DNA of 64,000 nucleotides from Kosakonia cowanii JCM 10956 = DSM 18146 (GCF_001975225.1 NZ_CP019445.1:2604001-2668000), one strand, 5' to 3'. Positions 8,974 through 19,798 are shown, numbered from the stretch's first letter. Numbers and translations: made by a program. Notes: generated by a model not told the origin, from the sequence alone.

Positions 8974-10614
8974 ATGGCAAACCATCCGCGCGCGGGGCAA
9001 CCTGCGCAACAGGGCGATTTGATTAACGTCGCGCAGCTGACTGCGCAGTACTATGTGTTGAAACCGGAAGTTGGCAATGCTGACCATGCGGTGAAATTTG
9101 GTACCTCAGGTCACCGTGGTAGCGCATGGCGTCACAGCTTTAACGAGCCGCACATCCTTGCCATTGCGCAGGCGATTGCCGAAGAGCGTGCAAAAAACGG
9201 CATCACCGGGCCGTGCTATGTTGGTAAAGACACCCACGCCCTCTCTGAGCCGGCGTTTATCTCCGTGCTGGAAGTGTTGGCTGCCAACGGCGTTGATATC
9301 ATCGTGCAGGAAAATAACGGCTTTACGCCGACGCCTGCCATTTCTAACGCCATTCTTGTGCACAACAAAAACGGTGGTGCGCAGGCGGATGGTATCGTGA
9401 TCACGCCGTCCCATAACCCGCCGGAAGATGGCGGCATCAAATACAACCCGCCAAACGGCGGCCCGGCCGACACCAACGTCACCAAAGTGGTGGAAGATCG
9501 CGCTAACGCGCTGCTGGCCGACGGTCTGAAAGGCGTGAAACGTATTTCGCTGGATGCTGCGATGGCCTCCGGTCACGTCACTGAAAAAGATCTGGTGCAG
9601 CCGTTTATTGAAGGGCTGGCGGAGATCGTCGATATAGCGGCGATCCAGAAAGCGGGCCTGAAACTGGGCGTCGATCCGCTGGGCGGCTCCGGTATTGAGT
9701 ACTGGAAACGTATCGCCGAGCACTACAAGCTCGACCTCACCATCGTGAATGATGAAGTCGATCAGACTTTCCGCTTTATGCATCTCGACAAAGATGGCGC
9801 GATCCGTATGGACTGCTCCTCCGAGTGTGCAATGGCCGGTCTGCTGGCGCTGCGCGATAAGTTTGACCTGGCCTTCGCCAACGACCCGGATTACGACCGC
9901 CACGGCATCGTCACCCCGGCTGGCCTGATGAACCCGAACCACTACCTGGCGGTAGCGATCAACTACCTGTTCCAGCACCGCCCGCAGTGGGGCAAAGATG
10001 TTGCAGTCGGTAAGACGCTGGTCTCCTCTGCAATGATCGACCATGTGGTTAACGACCTTGGCCGTAAGCTGGTGGAAGTGCCGGTAGGCTTTAAGTGGTT
10101 TGTGGATGGTCTGCACGACGGCAGCTTCGGCTTCGGCGGCGAAGAGAGCGCCGGTGCCTCGTTCCTGCGCTTCGACGGTACGCCGTGGTCCACGGACAAA
10201 GACGGCATCATCATGTGCCTGCTGGCAGCGGAGATCACTGCGGTGACCGGCAAAAACCCGCAGCAGCACTATGACGAACTGGCTGCCCGCTTTGGCGCGC
10301 CAAGCTACAACCGTCTGCAGGCTGCGGCCTCTTCCGCACAGAAAGCGGCACTGTCCAAGCTCTCGCCTGAAATGGTGAGTGCCAGCACGCTGGCGGGCGA
10401 TGCGATCACCGCTCGCCTGACCGCAGCACCGGGCAACGGCGCCTCGATTGGCGGCCTGAAAGTGATGACCGACAACGGCTGGTTTGCCGCGCGTCCGTCC
10501 GGCACCGAAGACGCCTACAAAATCTACTGTGAAAGCTTCCTCGGCGACGAACACCGTAAGCTGATTGAGAAAGAAGCGGTGGAAATTGTCAGCGAAGTGC
10601 TGAAAAACGCGTAA
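8974..10614 (+). CDS. pgm: Phosphoglucomutase (alpha-D-glucose specific)
   Basis: Pgm interconverts glucose-1-phosphate and glucose-6-phosphate, linking galactose and glycogen metabolism to glycolysis. It is 546 residues, as in E. coli. The phosphoserine is Ser146 in [12 protein letters not shown]; the metal-binding loop DPDYDRHG, the sugar-binding GEESAG and the phosphate-binding RPSGTED follow in the expected order. A ribosome site AAAGGACG precedes the ATG. A terminator follows directly. Confidence 0.98.
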   Translation: MANHPRAGQPAQQGDLINVAQLTAQYYVLKPEVGNADHAVKFGTSGHRGSAWRHSFNEPHILAIAQAIAEERAKNGITGPCYVGKDTHALSEPAFISVLEVLAANGVDIIVQENNGFTPTPAISNAILVHNKNGGAQADGIVITPSHNPPEDGGIKYNPPNGGPADTNVTKVVEDRANALLADGLKGVKRISLDAAMASGHVTEKDLVQPFIEGLAEIVDIAAIQKAGLKLGVDPLGGSGIEYWKRIAEHYKLDLTIVNDEVDQTFRFMHLDKDGAIRMDCSSECAMAGLLALRDKFDLAFANDPDYDRHGIVTPAGLMNPNHYLAVAINYLFQHRPQWGKDVAVGKTLVSSAMIDHVVNDLGRKLVEVPVGFKWFVDGLHDGSFGFGGEESAGASFLRFDGTPWSTDKDGIIMCLLAAEITAVTGKNPQQHYDELAARFGAPSYNRLQAAASSAQKAALSKLSPEMVSASTLAGDAITARLTAAPGNGASIGGLKVMTDNGWFAARPSGTEDAYKIYCESFLGDEHRKLIEKEAVEIVSEVLKNA

Positions 10615-10626
10615 ATCGCGGCACAG

Positions 10627-10654
10627 CAAAAAGGCTCCCTCGGGAGCCTTTTTT
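10627..10654 (+). terminator. Rho-independent terminator of seqA-pgm
   Basis: AGGCTCCC (10632-10639) pairs with GGGAGCCT (10642-10649), preceded by AAAA and followed by six T. Confidence 0.9.
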
Positions 10655-10655
10655 G

Positions 10656-10858
10656 TGTCGGATGGCGGCTGACGCCTTATCCGACCTACAACTGCATCAA
10701 ACACATTACCCGGATAAGCGCAGCGCCATCCGGCAATCAAACGGTGCGGAACAGGTAACCCGTAGGCCGGATAAGCACAGCGCCATCCGGCAATCAAACA
10801 GCGCGGAACAGGTAACCCGTAGGCCGGATAAGCGTAGCGCCATCCGGCAATCAGCCGT
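10656..10858. repeat. REP/BIME cluster with 57-bp tandem unit
   Basis: Four REP-like palindromic units (core CGGATGGCG/GCGCCATCCGGCAA) occupy the pgm-kdpE gap. Units two to four sit in a direct repeat of 57 bp: GCGGAACAGGTAACCCGTAG recurs at 10746 and 10803. Such elements stabilise mRNA 3' ends and bind DNA gyrase in enterobacteria. Confidence 0.85.
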
Positions 10859-10870
10859 GCAAATCACGCC

Positions 10871-11548
10871 TCACAACATAAAGCGATACCCGATCCCGGT
10901 CTCGGTCAACAGATGACGCGGGCGCGCCGGATCGCTCTCCAGCTTCTGGCGCAAATGCCCCATATAAATTCGCAGATAGTGGCTATGCTCAACGGCATTT
11001 GGCCCCCACACCTGGCTTAACAATTGCCGCTGAGTCAGCACCTTGCCGTGGTTGTTGAGCAGCACTGCCAGCAGGCGAAACTCAATCGGCGTCAGGTGGA
11101 TCTCCTCGTCGCCACGCTGGATGCGGCGGCTGGCGAGATCAACGCGAATATCGCCAAAGGTGATCACCGGTTCGCCCGGCGTGCTGGCGGCATGGCGGCG
11201 CAGCGCAACCCGCAGTCGCGCCTGTAATTCGCCAATGCCGAAGGGTTTACTGAGGTAATCATCCGCGCCGGCATCCAGCGCGGCGATCTTGTCGCTCTCT
11301 TCGATGCGTGCTGACAGGACAATAATCGGCATCTGGCTCCACTGGCGCACATCGCGAATAAAATCGAGACCGTCACCGTCCGGCAAACCAAGGTCGAGGA
11401 TCACCAGATCCGGCTTGCGCGTTGCCGCTTCAATTAACCCGCGCTGCAGCGTCTCCGCTTCGTGCACGCGCAGCCCCTCAGCTTCCAGCGCGGTGCGCAG
11501 AAAGCGGCGGATGGCCTGTTCATCTTCGACAATCAGAACGTTAATCAC
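10871..11548 (-). CDS. kdpE: KdpE, response regulator of the kdp operon
   Basis: KdpE is an OmpR-family response regulator that activates kdpFABC when phosphorylated by KdpD. It has 225 residues. The phospho-acceptor is Asp52 (LVILDLGLPDGDG), and the C-terminal winged helix holds the usual LTPIEFRLLAVLLNNHG and RQLLSQVWG motifs. It starts at GTG 11548, overlapping the kdpD stop by four bases (GTGA), a sign of translational coupling. Confidence 0.98.
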   Translation of the reverse strand: MINVLIVEDEQAIRRFLRTALEAEGLRVHEAETLQRGLIEAATRKPDLVILDLGLPDGDGLDFIRDVRQWSQMPIIVLSARIEESDKIAALDAGADDYLSKPFGIGELQARLRVALRRHAASTPGEPVITFGDIRVDLASRRIQRGDEEIHLTPIEFRLLAVLLNNHGKVLTQRQLLSQVWGPNAVEHSHYLRIYMGHLRQKLESDPARPRHLLTETGIGYRFML

Positions 11549-14232
11549 AGATCCTCGGGTAATTCATCCAGTTGCGGGGGCGTTTCCCGCGCGAGTGTAA
11601 CATAAAAGCGCGCGCCTCCCTGCGGACGGTTTTGCGCGTCGATGGTGCCGCCATGTACCTCGACAATTGCCTGGCAAATCGCCAGCCCCAGGCCAACGCC
11701 GGGGATGGCCGATTCTTTGGTGCCACGCGCAAATTTTTCAAAAATGGCGTGCTCCTGGCCTGGCGGGATCCCCGGCCCGTTATCCCACACCTCCAGCGTC
11801 CACTCGCTCGGTGTGCTGTGCGATTCAATACCAATCTGCGCGCCGGATCCGGCATATTTCACCGCGTTTTCCAGCAGGTTGATCAACACCCGCTCAAACA
11901 GCGGGCCATCAACATGTACCAGCATCAGCGGGTCGGGTAGCGACAGCGCAATCTGCCGCCCGCCCATTACTGGCTCAAGGGTACGCAGCGCACTGCCGAC
12001 CACCTCTTCCAGCGTCAGCCACTCGCGTTTTAAATTAAAGCCGCCAGACTGGATGCGCGCCATATCCAGCAGATTATTGACCAGCCGGGTGGTGTTGAGC
12101 ACATGCTGGCGGATCTCGTTGGCCTGCGGGGCATGTTTCGACCCTTCGCTGGCGAGATCGAGCGTCAGGATCTCAGCCTGACCAAACAGCACCGTCAGCG
12201 GGGTGCGCAGATCGTGGGAGAGGGCAGCCAGCAGCGAGTTGCGCAGGCTCTCGCGCTCGCTTGCAAGCCGCGCCTGCTCTTCGCGCGTCGCCAGCGCCTG
12301 GCGCTCAAGCGCATTCGCCACCAGCAGGGTGAAGGTCTCCAGCAGACGCTGCTGCTCGGGGATCATCAGCTGGCGCAGATTCGCTGGCTCGACAATCAGC
12401 AAGCCATACACCGTATCGTCATTTTTCAGCGGCAAAATTTGATACGGCACGCCGGGCAGCGTATCGGTACCCGCGCCCGCAGGCTGTCCCTTATCAAAAC
12501 TCCAGCGGGCGATGGCATCATCCCACGGCGTCATGCCCTGGTTTTCCGTTACCGCCGCCAGTTTACCTTCGCTGTTCGGCAGCAGCAGTTTGCTGCGCGC
12601 CTCAAAGGTGGAGTGAATAAACGTTTCGCTGGTGGCGGCGATATCCTGATTATTGCGTCCCGCCGCCAGCGCTTTCGACATCTCATAGAGATGACGCGTG
12701 CGCCGCTCACGGTAACGCGCCACTCTCGCCTGGTAACGCACCCCGGCGGTGAGATTGCCAATCACCAACCCGACGGTCAGCATCACGCCGAAAGTGAGCA
12801 GATACTGCACATCCGACACCGCCAGCGTGCCGCGCGGCGAGATAAAAAAGAGATCGAAGCTGATGACGTTAATCACCGTGGCGAAAGCCGATGGCCAGCG
12901 GCCATAGAACAGCGCCACCAGCACCACGCCCAGCAAGTAGATCATCACCAGGTTGGTGGCTTCAAAGGCCGTCAGCCACTGCAAGGCGATAAAAGTGATT
13001 GCCGCGCAAAGCGCCAGCGCGACCGCGCAGCCGGTAAGCTGCACACGCCAGCGGTCGAAAAAGGGGCGGGAGTCGCCGCTGCGCACCGGCAGCGGTTGGG
13101 TGCTCTCCTGCAGGGCGATAATCACCAGATCGAGATCCGGCGCACGGCGCGCCAGGCGGTCGGCAAAGGATTCGCGGTGCCACCAGCGGCGGTTATCGCG
13201 GCGGCCAATGAGGATCTTGCCGAGGTTATGTTCGCGTGCGTAGCGCAGTATCGCGCGATCTTCCGCCGGGTCGGCGAGGGTCGCGGTCTCTGCGCCCAGC
13301 TCCTGGGCCAGCCGCAGGGCGCTTAAGATCGCCCGCCGCTGTGACTCCGGTAATTTGTGCAGGGTAGGGGTTTCAACATAGACCGCATGCCAGGCGCTAC
13401 CGAGTTTGGCTGCCAGCCTCGCTGCGGTGCGGATCAATTTCTCGTTACCCGCGCCGTGACCGACGCAGAGCAGAATGGCGTCGCGCGTATGCCACACCTT
13501 CTCTTCACCGAGGCGATCGCGCCAGGCGCGCATCTGGTCATCTACCCGGTCGGCGGTGCGCCGTAGCGCCAGCTCGCGCAGTGCAATCAGGTTGCCTTTG
13601 CGAAAGAAGTGCTCAATGGCGCGCTCCGCCTGGCCGCCAATATAGACTTTGCCTTCATGCAGCCGCTGGCGCAGATCATCCGGCGGCAGGTCGACCAGCA
13701 CAATCTCATCAGCACTATCAAAAAAGGGATCGGGCACCGTTTCGCGCACCTGAATGCCGGTGACGCCGCTGACCACATCATTCAGGCTCTCCAGATGCTG
13801 AACGTTGACGGTGGTAAAAACGTCGATGCCTGCTTCCAGCAGCTCCTCCACATCCTGCCAGCGTTTCGGATGGCGCGAGCCGGGGGCGTTACTGTGCGCC
13901 AGCTCATCCATCAAAATCAGTGCTGGACGCCGCGCAAGGGCGGCGTCCAGATCAAACTCATGCACCACGCGCCCGCGATGGGCAATGCGCCGCACGGGTT
14001 GCAGGGGCAGGCCCGCCATCAGCGCGGCGGTCTCTTTGCGCCCGTGCGTCTCTACCACGCCCGGCAGCACGTCCAGCCCCTGCGCCCGCAGCCGCTGCGC
14101 TTCCTGCAACATGGCAAAGGTTTTACCCACCCCGGCGCAGGCTCCGAAAAAGATCTTCAGCTTGCCCCGGTGTGCCGTAGCGGCATGCTCCAGCAGGCGG
14201 TCGGGATCGGGGCGCAACGGCTCATCACTCAT
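11545..14232 (-). CDS. kdpD: KdpD, potassium-responsive sensor histidine kinase
   Basis: KdpD senses potassium limitation or ionic stress at the inner membrane and phosphorylates KdpE. It is 895 residues. The N-terminal KdpD domain has a Walker A (GACAGVGKT, residues 30-38) and a DELAHSNAPG box, followed by a universal-stress-protein domain (about 250-370), four membrane helices (about 400-500), a GAF-like region, the HisKA box ALSHDLRTPLT and HATPase motifs (NLLENAVKY, DNGPGIPPG, GVGLGLAI). It lies three bases after kdpC. Confidence 0.98.
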   Translation of the reverse strand: MSDEPLRPDPDRLLEHAATAHRGKLKIFFGACAGVGKTFAMLQEAQRLRAQGLDVLPGVVETHGRKETAALMAGLPLQPVRRIAHRGRVVHEFDLDAALARRPALILMDELAHSNAPGSRHPKRWQDVEELLEAGIDVFTTVNVQHLESLNDVVSGVTGIQVRETVPDPFFDSADEIVLVDLPPDDLRQRLHEGKVYIGGQAERAIEHFFRKGNLIALRELALRRTADRVDDQMRAWRDRLGEEKVWHTRDAILLCVGHGAGNEKLIRTAARLAAKLGSAWHAVYVETPTLHKLPESQRRAILSALRLAQELGAETATLADPAEDRAILRYAREHNLGKILIGRRDNRRWWHRESFADRLARRAPDLDLVIIALQESTQPLPVRSGDSRPFFDRWRVQLTGCAVALALCAAITFIALQWLTAFEATNLVMIYLLGVVLVALFYGRWPSAFATVINVISFDLFFISPRGTLAVSDVQYLLTFGVMLTVGLVIGNLTAGVRYQARVARYRERRTRHLYEMSKALAAGRNNQDIAATSETFIHSTFEARSKLLLPNSEGKLAAVTENQGMTPWDDAIARWSFDKGQPAGAGTDTLPGVPYQILPLKNDDTVYGLLIVEPANLRQLMIPEQQRLLETFTLLVANALERQALATREEQARLASERESLRNSLLAALSHDLRTPLTVLFGQAEILTLDLASEGSKHAPQANEIRQHVLNTTRLVNNLLDMARIQSGGFNLKREWLTLEEVVGSALRTLEPVMGGRQIALSLPDPLMLVHVDGPLFERVLINLLENAVKYAGSGAQIGIESHSTPSEWTLEVWDNGPGIPPGQEHAIFEKFARGTKESAIPGVGLGLAICQAIVEVHGGTIDAQNRPQGGARFYVTLARETPPQLDELPEDL

Positions 14233-14235
14233 GCG

Positions 14236-14820
14236 TTATTTGTCCTTCAGCGCATCCAGCGCCAGATTAAGTTCAACCACATTCACCACCGGCTGACCGA
14301 GGAAATTAACCAGCGGTGTTTCGGTGTATTTATTAACCAAATCATTGACCGTCTGCACCGACAAGCCGCGCGCTTGCGCCACGCGCGGGATCTGCCAGCT
14401 GGCCGCCTGCGGCGAGAGTTGACCATCCAGCCCGCTGGCGGAAGTGGTTAACAGCTCCACCGGAATCGCTTTTGGTGAGTGCGGGTTTGCCGCGCGCAGC
14501 TGCGCCACGCGTTCGGCCACCTGCTTATCCAGCTCCGGGTTGCTGCCCGCCAGATTACTGCCGCCCGAAGCCATCGGATTATAGGGCGCATCGGCGGTCG
14601 CGGAAGGGCGACCGTGAAAATAGCCCGGTGCGGTGAAATCCTGGCCCAGCAGACGGGAGCCGCGCACCGTGTCGCCTTGCTCGATCAGCGAGCCGTTCGC
14701 CTGGTCGTGAAACCACCACTGCCCAAGGGCGGTGGTCAGCAGCGGGTAAAGCCCGCCGGTAATAAACGTCAGCAGTATTAAAAGCAGAAAGGCGGGACGT
14801 AATAAAGCCATCTTTTTCAC
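14236..14820 (-). CDS. kdpC: KdpC, K+-transporting ATPase subunit C
   Basis: KdpC is the single-pass subunit that joins KdpA and KdpB and raises ATP affinity. It is 194 residues (190 in E. coli). One N-terminal membrane helix ([18 protein letters not shown]) precedes a periplasmic domain with the family motifs [11 protein letters not shown] and [13 protein letters not shown]. It lies three bases after kdpB in the kdpFABC-DE operon. Confidence 0.97.
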   Translation of the reverse strand: MKKMALLRPAFLLLILLTFITGGLYPLLTTALGQWWFHDQANGSLIEQGDTVRGSRLLGQDFTAPGYFHGRPSATADAPYNPMASGGSNLAGSNPELDKQVAERVAQLRAANPHSPKAIPVELLTTSASGLDGQLSPQAASWQIPRVAQARGLSVQTVNDLVNKYTETPLVNFLGQPVVNVVELNLALDALKDK

Positions 14821-14823
14821 TCC

Positions 14824-16872
14824 TTAAACCAGGCCAAACAGCGTGAGCAGCAGATCGATTGCTTTGATACCGATAAACGGCACCAGCAGACCGCCCAGCC
14901 CGTAAATCCACAAGTTGCGGCGCAGCATTGCCGAGGCGGTCAGCGGCTTGTAGCTCACGCCTTTCAGCGCCAGCGGGATGAGGAACACAATCACCAGCGC
15001 GTTAAAGATCACCGCACTTAAAATCGCCGAAGAGGGGGAGTGCAGATGCATCACATTCAGCGCGTTGAGCTGCGGATAGGTGGCCGCAAACGCCGCAGGG
15101 ATGATGGCAAAATACTTCGCCACATCATTGGCAATACTGAAGGTGGTGAGCGATCCGCGCGTCATCAGCATCTGTTTGCCGATATGCACCACTTCAATCA
15201 GTTTGGTCGGGTTCGAGTCGAGATCGACCATGTTCCCCGCCTCTTTCGCCGCCTGGGTACCGGAGTTCATCGCCACCGCGACATCCGCCTGCGCCAGCGC
15301 CGGGGCATCGTTAGTGCCATCGCCGGTCATCGCCACCAGCCGACCTTCGGCCTGGTATTGACGAATCAGCGCCAGCTTCGCTTCCGGCGTCGCTTCGGCG
15401 AGGAAGTCATCCACGCCCGCTTCGGCGGCAATCGCCGCGGCGGTTAAGCGGTTATCGCCGGTGATCATCACCGTTTTGATGCCCATCTTACGCAACTGGG
15501 CGAAGCGCTCTTTAATGCCGCCTTTGACGATATCTTTCAGCGCGATAACGCCCAGTACGTTAGCCCCTTCCGCTACCACCAGCGGCGTCGCGCCCTGGCG
15601 GGCCACATTTTCCACCACCGTCTCAACATCTGCCGGGAAGGTGCCACCATTAGCCTCGATATGGCGACGAATGGCATCCACTGAGCCTTTGCGGATCATG
15701 CGATCCTGCACGTTAATTCCGCTCATGCGCGTTTGCGCGGTAAAGGGGACGAAGGTTGCTTGCAGGCTCTGCATATCCCGCTCGCGCAGGTTAAAGCGCT
15801 GCTTGGCGAGGATCACAATGCTGCGCCCTTCCGGGGTTTCATCGGCTAAGGAAGAGAGCTGGGCCGCATCGGCCAGCGTCTTCTCATCGACGCCGCGCGC
15901 AGGCAGAAAGTCCGACGCCTGGCGGTTGCCAAGGGTGATGGTGCCGGTTTTATCCAGCAGCAGCACATCGACATCGCCCGCTGCCTCGACGGCGCGACCG
16001 CTGGTGGCGATCACATTCGCACCCAGCATGCGGCTCATCCCCGCCACGCCAATCGCCGAGAGCAGGCCGCCGATGGTGGTCGGGATCAGGCAGACCAGCA
16101 GCGCAACCAGCACCGTGACGCTGACTGCCGTGCCGCCGTAAAGGGAGAAGGGCCACAGCGTGGCGGTCGCCAGCAGAAAGACAATAGTCAGCGCCACCAG
16201 CAGAATGGTCAGCGCGATCTCGTTAGGCGTTTTGCGGCGCTGGGCACCTTCAACCATGGCGATCATGCGATCGAGAAAGGTTTCGCCTGGGTTAACGCTG
16301 CACTGGATCACCAGCCAGTCAGAAAGAATGCGCGTGCCGCCGGTCACAGAGGCAAAGTCGCCACCAGACTCGCGGATCACCGGCGCGGATTCACCGGTAA
16401 TGGCGCTCTCATCCACCGACGCGCCGCCTTCGATCACTTCGCCGTCGCAGGGAATAATATCCCCCGCTTCAACCAGCACGATATCCCCTTTGCGTAACTC
16501 ATCTGCCGGAACATGATCCATCGGTGCATCGTGCTGTGGCGCGCGCAGTTTGCGGGCAAAGACCGTCTTTTTCACCCCTTTCAGGCTGTTGGCCTGCGCT
16601 TTACTGCGCCCCTCCGCCAGCGCTTCGGCGAAGTTGGCAAACAGCACCGTCACCCACAGCCAGAGGCTGATCGCACCGGTAAACCACGCGTTACCGACCA
16701 GGTGACCGGTTGCCATAGCGATTGCCAGCAAGGTGGTGAGCAGGCTGCCGATCCAGACGATAAACATCACCGGGTTACGCCACTGCACCTGCGGGCTTAA
16801 TTTGGTTAAGGAACCCATCAGCGCCTGGCGAACAAGGTTCGCGTCAAACAGGGCCAGTTGTTTGCGACTCAT
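14824..16872 (-). CDS. kdpB: KdpB, P-type ATPase subunit of the Kdp potassium pump
   Basis: KdpB is the energy-coupling subunit. It hydrolyses ATP through an aspartyl-phosphate to drive K+ uptake via KdpA. It is 682 residues, as in E. coli, when started at MSRKQLALF (16872); the upstream in-frame ATG at 16896 adds eight residues with no homology. Motifs seen are the actuator loop TGESAPV, the phosphorylation loop DKTGTITLG, and the hinge [16 protein letters not shown]. Seven membrane helices are expected. Confidence 0.98.
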   Translation of the reverse strand: MSRKQLALFDANLVRQALMGSLTKLSPQVQWRNPVMFIVWIGSLLTTLLAIAMATGHLVGNAWFTGAISLWLWVTVLFANFAEALAEGRSKAQANSLKGVKKTVFARKLRAPQHDAPMDHVPADELRKGDIVLVEAGDIIPCDGEVIEGGASVDESAITGESAPVIRESGGDFASVTGGTRILSDWLVIQCSVNPGETFLDRMIAMVEGAQRRKTPNEIALTILLVALTIVFLLATATLWPFSLYGGTAVSVTVLVALLVCLIPTTIGGLLSAIGVAGMSRMLGANVIATSGRAVEAAGDVDVLLLDKTGTITLGNRQASDFLPARGVDEKTLADAAQLSSLADETPEGRSIVILAKQRFNLRERDMQSLQATFVPFTAQTRMSGINVQDRMIRKGSVDAIRRHIEANGGTFPADVETVVENVARQGATPLVVAEGANVLGVIALKDIVKGGIKERFAQLRKMGIKTVMITGDNRLTAAAIAAEAGVDDFLAEATPEAKLALIRQYQAEGRLVAMTGDGTNDAPALAQADVAVAMNSGTQAAKEAGNMVDLDSNPTKLIEVVHIGKQMLMTRGSLTTFSIANDVAKYFAIIPAAFAATYPQLNALNVMHLHSPSSAILSAVIFNALVIVFLIPLALKGVSYKPLTASAMLRRNLWIYGLGGLLVPFIGIKAIDLLLTLFGLV

Positions 16873-16892
16873 AATAGTGGTCTCCGCCAGAC

Positions 16893-18569
16893 TCAAAACT
16901 GAAGGTATTCCGCCACCGGACCAAGGGCCAGGGCAGGAATAAAGGTCAATGCGCCAACCAGCAGCACGGTGCCGATCAGCAGGCCAATAAAGAGCGGGCC
17001 GTGGGTCGGCAGGGTGCCGGAACTGGTGGGCTGGATCTTTTTACTCACCAGCGAGCCAGCAATCGCCAGCACCGGCACAATCACGCCGAAGCGGCCGACA
17101 AACATGCAGAAGGCGAGCAGACAGTTCCAGAAAGGCGTGTTGGCGCTCAGGCCACCAAAGGCGCTGCCGTTGTTGTTGGCGGCGGAGGAGACGGCATACA
17201 GCACTTCACTAAAGCCATGAATGCCGGGGTTGAACATGCCGCTGCGTCCGGCGTCGGTCATCATCGCCAGCGCCGTGCCAATCAACACCAGCGCCGGAGT
17301 GACGAGGATCGCCAGCGCGGTCATCTTCATTTCGCGGACATCAATTTTTTTACCGAGGAACTCCGGCGTGCGGCCAATCATCAGCCCGGCGATAAACACC
17401 GCCAGCAGGACAAACAGCAGCATGCCGTAGAGACCTGAGCCGACGCCGCCAAACACCACTTCGCCAATCTGCATTAACCACATCGGGATCATGCCGCCGA
17501 GTGCGGTAAAGGAGTCATGCATGGCGTTGACTGCACCGCAGGACGCGGCGGTGGTCACCACGGCATAAAGGCTACTGGCGAGGATACCGAAGCGGCTCTC
17601 TTTACCTTCCATGTTGATGGTGCTGTCGCCGCCGAGCGTCAGGAAGTGCGGGTTACCTAGCCACTCGGCCCGCATCACAATTGCCACGCAGACGACAAAG
17701 ATTATCGACATTGCCCACAGCAGCATCTGCCCCTGGCGGCGGTCGCTCACCGCTTCACCAAAGGCGAAACAGAGCGCGGCAGGGATCAGGAAGATCGCCA
17801 GCATCTGCACAAAGTTGGTCAGCGCCGTCGGGTTTTCGAACGGATGGGAGGAGTTGGCGTTAAAGAAACCGCCGCCGTTGGTGCCAAGCATTTTAATCGC
17901 TTCCTGCGAGGCGACCGGGCCCATTGGCATCAGGTGCTGAACCCCTTCGAGAGAGGTATAGGGCTGGTAGGGGAGCAGGTTTTGCAGCGTGCCTTGCTGG
18001 ATGAAAAAGAGGGCGATCAGCAGCGCCAGCGGCAGCAATACCCAGAGCGTAATGCGCGTCAGATCGACCCACGCGTTGCCCAGCGTCTCCATGCTGCGGC
18101 GGGCGAAGGCGCGGATCAGCGCAAACACTACCGCGATGCCGGTGGCGGCAGAGAGGAAGTTCTGCACCGTCAGGCCGACCATCTGGCTAAAGTAACTCAG
18201 CGTGCTTTCACCGGCGTAGGATTGCCAGTTGGTATTGCTGACAAAGCTGACCGCAGTGTTGAGTGCCAGGTGCCAGGAGAGGCCAGGCAGGTTCTGCGGG
18301 TTCAGCGGCAGGATGCCTTGCAGCATCAGCAGGGCAAACAGCAGGGCGAGGCCAAGCAGATTGAGCCACAGGATCGCCAGCAGGTAGTGCCGCCAGCTCA
18401 TTTCACGGGTGTCGATACCCAACCCGCGCCAGAGCAGGTTTTCCACCATGCCAACGCCCGGCAAAGGCTGACCGGCAATCAGCTTCGCCAGCAGCGATCC
18501 AAGCGGGCGCGCCAGCAGGAACAGCACCAGCAAAAAGCCGGCAACCAGAAGAAACGCTTGAGCGGCCAT
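16893..18569 (-). CDS. kdpA: KdpA, potassium-binding channel-like subunit
   Basis: KdpA carries K+ across the inner membrane; it is related to the SKT superfamily of channel-like transporters. It is 558 residues with about ten membrane helices. The selectivity-filter regions appear as AVSFVTNTNWQSY-like ([13 protein letters not shown]), [21 protein letters not shown] and [11 protein letters not shown]. The start at 18569 (MAAQAFLL) overlaps the kdpF stop (TAATG). The open frame beyond the start includes kdpF bases in another frame. Confidence 0.98.
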   Translation of the reverse strand: MAAQAFLLVAGFLLVLFLLARPLGSLLAKLIAGQPLPGVGMVENLLWRGLGIDTREMSWRHYLLAILWLNLLGLALLFALLMLQGILPLNPQNLPGLSWHLALNTAVSFVSNTNWQSYAGESTLSYFSQMVGLTVQNFLSAATGIAVVFALIRAFARRSMETLGNAWVDLTRITLWVLLPLALLIALFFIQQGTLQNLLPYQPYTSLEGVQHLMPMGPVASQEAIKMLGTNGGGFFNANSSHPFENPTALTNFVQMLAIFLIPAALCFAFGEAVSDRRQGQMLLWAMSIIFVVCVAIVMRAEWLGNPHFLTLGGDSTINMEGKESRFGILASSLYAVVTTAASCGAVNAMHDSFTALGGMIPMWLMQIGEVVFGGVGSGLYGMLLFVLLAVFIAGLMIGRTPEFLGKKIDVREMKMTALAILVTPALVLIGTALAMMTDAGRSGMFNPGIHGFSEVLYAVSSAANNNGSAFGGLSANTPFWNCLLAFCMFVGRFGVIVPVLAIAGSLVSKKIQPTSSGTLPTHGPLFIGLLIGTVLLVGALTFIPALALGPVAEYLQF

Positions 18570-18658
18570 TAAAATGCCTCCGCGTTTATCAGGGCGTAAA
18601 TCAGGTAGCCCAATAACAGGAAAACCAGCACGATGCCGATTAGCACGCCTGCACTCAC
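18569..18658 (-). CDS. kdpF: KdpF, small accessory subunit of the Kdp complex
   Basis: A 29-codon ORF starts at GTG 18658 behind a strong GGAGGTG ribosome site. The product, [20 protein letters not shown] followed by YALINAEAF, is one membrane helix and nearly identical to E. coli KdpF. It stabilises the KdpABC complex. Its TAA overlaps the kdpA ATG by one base. Confidence 0.95.
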   Translation of the reverse strand: MSAGVLIGIVLVFLLLGYLIYALINAEAF

Positions 18659-18765
18659 AGTTCACCTCCGGGGTGATTTAAGGATGTGCAGAGAGGCTAA
18701 TTTTTCAGGCGCAAAGATTTCGCAAAAATCCCCGGGCGAGGTGTAAAAAAAGTATAAAAATGGAT
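18659..18765 (-). promoter_or_regulatory. kdpFABC promoter region with KdpE box
   Basis: On the minus strand a T-rich KdpE site, TTTTTATACTTTTTTTACAC, covers 18760-18741, and about 20 bases further on comes GATTTTTGCGAAATCTTTGC. Both match the E. coli kdpF upstream region as recalled. Activation by KdpD/KdpE is therefore expected. Confidence 0.7.
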
Positions 18766-18780
18766 GGGAAATGAACGTCT

Positions 18781-18833
18781 TGTAGGCCGGATAAGTTGTA
18801 GGCCTGATAAGCGCAGCGCCATCAGGCAATGAG
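18781..18833. repeat. REP element upstream of kdp
   Basis: TGTAGGCCGGATAAG is followed by a second copy, TGTAGGCCTGATAAGCGCAG and GCCATCAGGCAATG. The doubled head suggests one REP inserted in or recombined with another. Confidence 0.75.
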
Positions 18834-18839
18834 CTTGGC

Positions 18840-19140
18840 ATATGGCACGGGTGGAAAGGTTCCGTTCACCAGGCGTTGGGGAGTTTCATTAACCTCTTAT
18901 GCGGTGAACGGGACAAGGGGGGGACCGCTCCCCCCTTGTCAATCCCCGCGGCCCCGCGAGGAAATCGGTGCTGCGCACTGCGCTCACCTCCCGCGTGCCT
19001 GACTACGGCCGGCTCGACTCGACATCCTGTCTCGGTTCGCCTCTGTCCGCCATCCATGGCGTCCAGACCTTGTCATTCACGCTTCGGTTCGCCGATTTCA
19101 GCGGGGACACAACCCCATCGCTGCGAGACCGCAGATAAAA
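18840..19140. other. Unidentified GC-rich structured block between kdpF and ybfA
   Basis: About 300 bases contrast with the AT-rich sequence to the right. The left end has a perfect 11-bp hairpin (GACAAGGGGGG at 18912-18922 with CCCCCCTTGTC at 18930-18940), followed by a GC-rich inverted run (CCGCGGCCCCGCGAGG near 18945-18961). The rest is rich in CG and reads TCGACTCGACATCCTGTCTC and similar. Short ORFs in it (99 and 63 codons) have no recognisable product and no good ribosome sites. In E. coli K-12 the rhs-associated region lies on the other side of ybfA; this block is not recognisable as an rhs remnant. Confidence 0.5.
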
Positions 19141-19171
19141 GCAAAACCGGTATCGCTGGAACTGCGGTTTT

Positions 19172-19258
19172 GTAGGCCGGATAAGGCGCAGCCGCCATCC
19201 GGCAATTGTGCCGCGGAGATAATGCCGGATGGCGCGTACCGCTTATCCGGCCTACAGA
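19172..19258. repeat. BIME: two REP units in inverted orientation
   Basis: TGTAGGCCGGATAAGGCGCA...GCCATCCGGCAAT (19172-19207) is followed by ATGCCGGATGGCGCGTACCG...CTTATCCGGCCTACA (19222-19257). The pair forms a long imperfect palindrome. Confidence 0.85.
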
Positions 19259-19319
19259 ACCCCCTCCACCGAGGCAACGTGCCGCACCGATTGCTCCAGC
19301 GGCTACGCTTCGCAAATGC

Positions 19320-19564
19320 AACATTCAAAACCATTATTTAACCGATGGTTATTATTAATTTAACCGTTTTGTAACTTATTTACGAATTGCGTGTAAATAA
19401 ATGCGCATCAGCTAAAAATAGTGGTCGGATGAGTAGTAAAATTACAAACAAACCGGTATTATTTTGAGCAGATTTCAGTCTCGCAGCGTTTTTTCGTTAC
19501 TCACTTACCGCTGCGGTAACTTTTTTCCGGTGCCCGATACCGGCCTGACAAAGGGGAGAGATTT
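19320..19564 (+). other. AT-rich ybfA upstream region
   Basis: This stretch has no gene. It is AT-rich (for example TTATTATTAATTTAACCG) and ends with a GGGGAGAG ribosome site before ybfA. It probably carries the ybfA promoter; no clear -35/-10 pair was chosen. Confidence 0.4.
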
Positions 19565-19771
19565 ATGAACACATACAAAATGTTTCCAGCGCACATTGTG
19601 CTGATGCGTCGTGCTTTCGCCGTTGCGGCGGGCCTGCTGGCACTGCCGGTGATGTTGTTCTGGAAGGATCGCGCACGGTTCTACAGCTATCTGCACCGCG
19701 TCTGGGCTAAGACCAGCGAGAAACCGGTATGGATGGATCAAGCAGAAAAAGCAACCTGCGACTTTTATTAA
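19565..19771 (+). CDS. ybfA: YbfA, small membrane-associated protein of unknown function
   Basis: The protein is 68 residues, the same length as E. coli YbfA and nearly identical in its second half ([16 protein letters not shown], then [12 protein letters not shown]). It has one hydrophobic helix (about residues 16-33). Function is unknown. It stands alone: a strong terminator follows, and the preceding gap is large. Confidence 0.93.
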   Translation: MNTYKMFPAHIVLMRRAFAVAAGLLALPVMLFWKDRARFYSYLHRVWAKTSEKPVWMDQAEKATCDFY

Positions 19772-19798
19772 TCGGGCTACACACAGCAACCCGATCGC

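Noticed and set aside
9106..10797. A 563-codon ORF antisense to pgm
   Set aside because: It mirrors the codon pattern of a highly conserved gene, has no recognisable domain, and runs through the terminator and a REP. A shadow frame of GC-rich coding DNA.
18866..19334. Short ORFs in the kdpF-ybfA gap
   Set aside because: No homology, no ribosome sites, and overlap with hairpins and REPs; treated as non-coding.
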